Below are positions 4,181 through 5,045 of a stretch of 5,045 nucleotides of DNA, one piece after another. The translations under genes and the position numbers were made by a program. Source of the stretch: an uncultured Clostridia bacterium (GTDB taxonomy: Bacteria; Bacillota; Clostridia; UBA1381). The stretch lies in assembly GCA_905236685.1 (NCBI GenBank), contig CAJOPD010000060.1:1-5045 (forward strand). Direction: 5' to 3'. Positions within the stretch are counted from its first letter, which is position 1; each line of letters opens with the position of its first letter. The notes below the pieces were generated by a model that saw only the letters and a program-made list of their open reading frames with translations, had not been told where the DNA came from and ran no database searches.

Positions 4181-5045
4181 ATGAAATTAGGCATTGTGGG
4201 GCTTCCGAATGTCGGGAAATCGACCCTTTTTAACGCAATAACAAAGGCAGGAGCGGAATCGGCGAACTATCCTTTTTGCACGATAGAGCCAAACATCGGC
4301 GTTGTAGATGTGCCTGACGAGCGGGTGGACGCGCTCGCCAAAATGTATAATCCCAAAAAGGTGACCAGGGCGTACATCGAATTTGTGGATATTGCGGGGC
4401 TTGTGAAGGGCGCATCAAAGGGCGAAGGTCTTGGGAACAAGTTTTTGTCGCATATCCGCGAGGTTGATGCGATAGTCCATGTTGTAAGATGTTTTGAAGA
4501 CACAAACATAACTCATGTCGAAGGAAGCGTAAACCCGCGCCGCGATATTGAAACGATAGATTTGGAGCTTATTTTTTCGGATATAGAGATACTTGAAAGG
4601 CGTATTGACCGCACAAAAAAGGCGTTAAAGGGCGATAAAAGCCTGTCAGCAGAGCTTGCGCTTTTGGAGCGTGTAAAATCGTCTTTGGAGGAAGGAAAAT
4701 CGGCACGAAGCCTCGATTATACGGCTGATGAGCTTGAAATAATGAAGGAAATTGCCCTTATTTCAATGAAGCCCGTTATATATGCTGCAAATGTCGCAGA
4801 GGACGACTTCCAAAAGGGAATTGAAAACAATCGGTATGTGAACGAAGTAAAGGAAATTGCAAAAGCGGAAAACGCGCAGGTTATGCCTGTTTCGGCAAAA
4901 ATCGAGGAAGAAATAGCCCAGCTTGACGGGGACGAAAAGGAAATGTTTTTAGAGGAGCTTGGTATGAGCGAATCGGGCTTGGATAGGCTAATCCGCGCAA
5001 GCTACACGCTTTTGGGGCTTATAAGCTACTTAACCGCAGGCGAGC
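4181..5045 (+). CDS. ychF: Ribosome-associated ATPase YchF/OLA1 (C-terminus cut by window edge)
   Basis: The first 288 residues of the universally conserved Obg-family P-loop protein YchF are present; the full protein is about 365. YchF is a cytoplasmic ribosome-binding protein implicated in translation and stress control, and it prefers ATP to GTP. The P-loop GLPNVGKS spans residues 7-14 and the G3 motif DIAGLVKGAS 70-79. The G4 position is NVAE (204-207) instead of NKxD, the known signature of ATP preference, and the G5-like SAK is at 238-240. A helical coiled-coil insertion runs at about 128-200, and the C-terminal TGS domain is just beginning at the window edge. The start is fixed by AAGGAG at 4167-4172. 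It follows the integrase remnant by 49 bases with no terminator, so it may be read from the promoter at 3925. Its codon use, richer in G/C at third positions, matches trxB and the two-component genes. Confidence 0.97.
   Translation, partial: MKLGIVGLPNVGKSTLFNAITKAGAESANYPFCTIEPNIGVVDVPDERVDALAKMYNPKKVTRAYIEFVDIAGLVKGASKGEGLGNKFLSHIREVDAIVHVVRCFEDTNITHVEGSVNPRRDIETIDLELIFSDIEILERRIDRTKKALKGDKSLSAELALLERVKSSLEEGKSARSLDYTADELEIMKEIALISMKPVIYAANVAEDDFQKGIENNRYVNEVKEIAKAENAQVMPVSAKIEEEIAQLDGDEKEMFLEELGMSESGLDRLIRASYTLLGLISYLTAGE

Noticed and set aside
4230..4509. Two minus-strand ORFs of 80-91 codons
   Set aside because: They lie entirely inside ychF on the opposite strand, lack ribosome binding sites, and the ychF reading frame carries clear conserved motifs.
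1..5045. CRISPR array, tRNA or rRNA genes
   Set aside because: No regularly spaced repeats, no tRNA cloverleaf elements and no rRNA-like sequence were seen on either strand.

Overview
The window looks like chromosomal DNA of a low-to-moderate-GC anaerobic Firmicute, most likely a Clostridia gut lineage. The signs are strong GGAGG-type ribosome binding sites, near-consensus housekeeping promoters, Gram-positive-type OmpR/HK, TrxB and YchF proteins, and an integrase remnant of the Tn916-like type common in Clostridia. The species cannot be named from the sequence alone.

Layout. Positions 1-2490 hold a minus-strand operon, transcribed right to left: an OmpR/PhoB-family response regulator (1807-2490), its sensor histidine kinase (397-1806, zero-base junction), and the start of thioredoxin reductase trxB (from 382, running off the left edge, 14-base gap). 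An extended -10 promoter lies at 2526-2534, with an inverted repeat directly upstream that could be an operator. Positions 2491-2811 form a divergent intergenic region. It carries a 19-codon micro-ORF and, on the plus strand, a perfect consensus promoter at 2761-2789. That promoter drives a compact two-gene cassette: a 70-residue protein of unknown function (2812-3024) and a 205-residue protein (3006-3623) whose middle looks like a GNAT acetyltransferase-type fold. The two genes overlap by 19 bases and end at a perfect 12-bp hairpin terminator (3651-3678). Positions 3679-4005 have no convincing gene, but hold hairpins and a 64-codon start-less minus-strand open frame ending inside the terminator. 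A strong promoter (3925-3953) then leads into a 41-codon remnant of an integrase N-terminus (4006-4131), followed by the GTPase-like ATPase gene ychF (4181 to the right edge, incomplete).

Interpretation. Two core units, the two-component/trxB operon and ychF, flank about 1.6 kb of accessory DNA. The truncated integrase suggests that a conjugative or integrative element once sat here and decayed, leaving the two-gene cassette and a promoter that now probably reads into ychF. The cassette is the best candidate for something undescribed. Its small size, overlapping genes, own consensus promoter and terminator, and mobile-element scar resemble a toxin-antitoxin or accessory module, but no function can be assigned from sequence alone.
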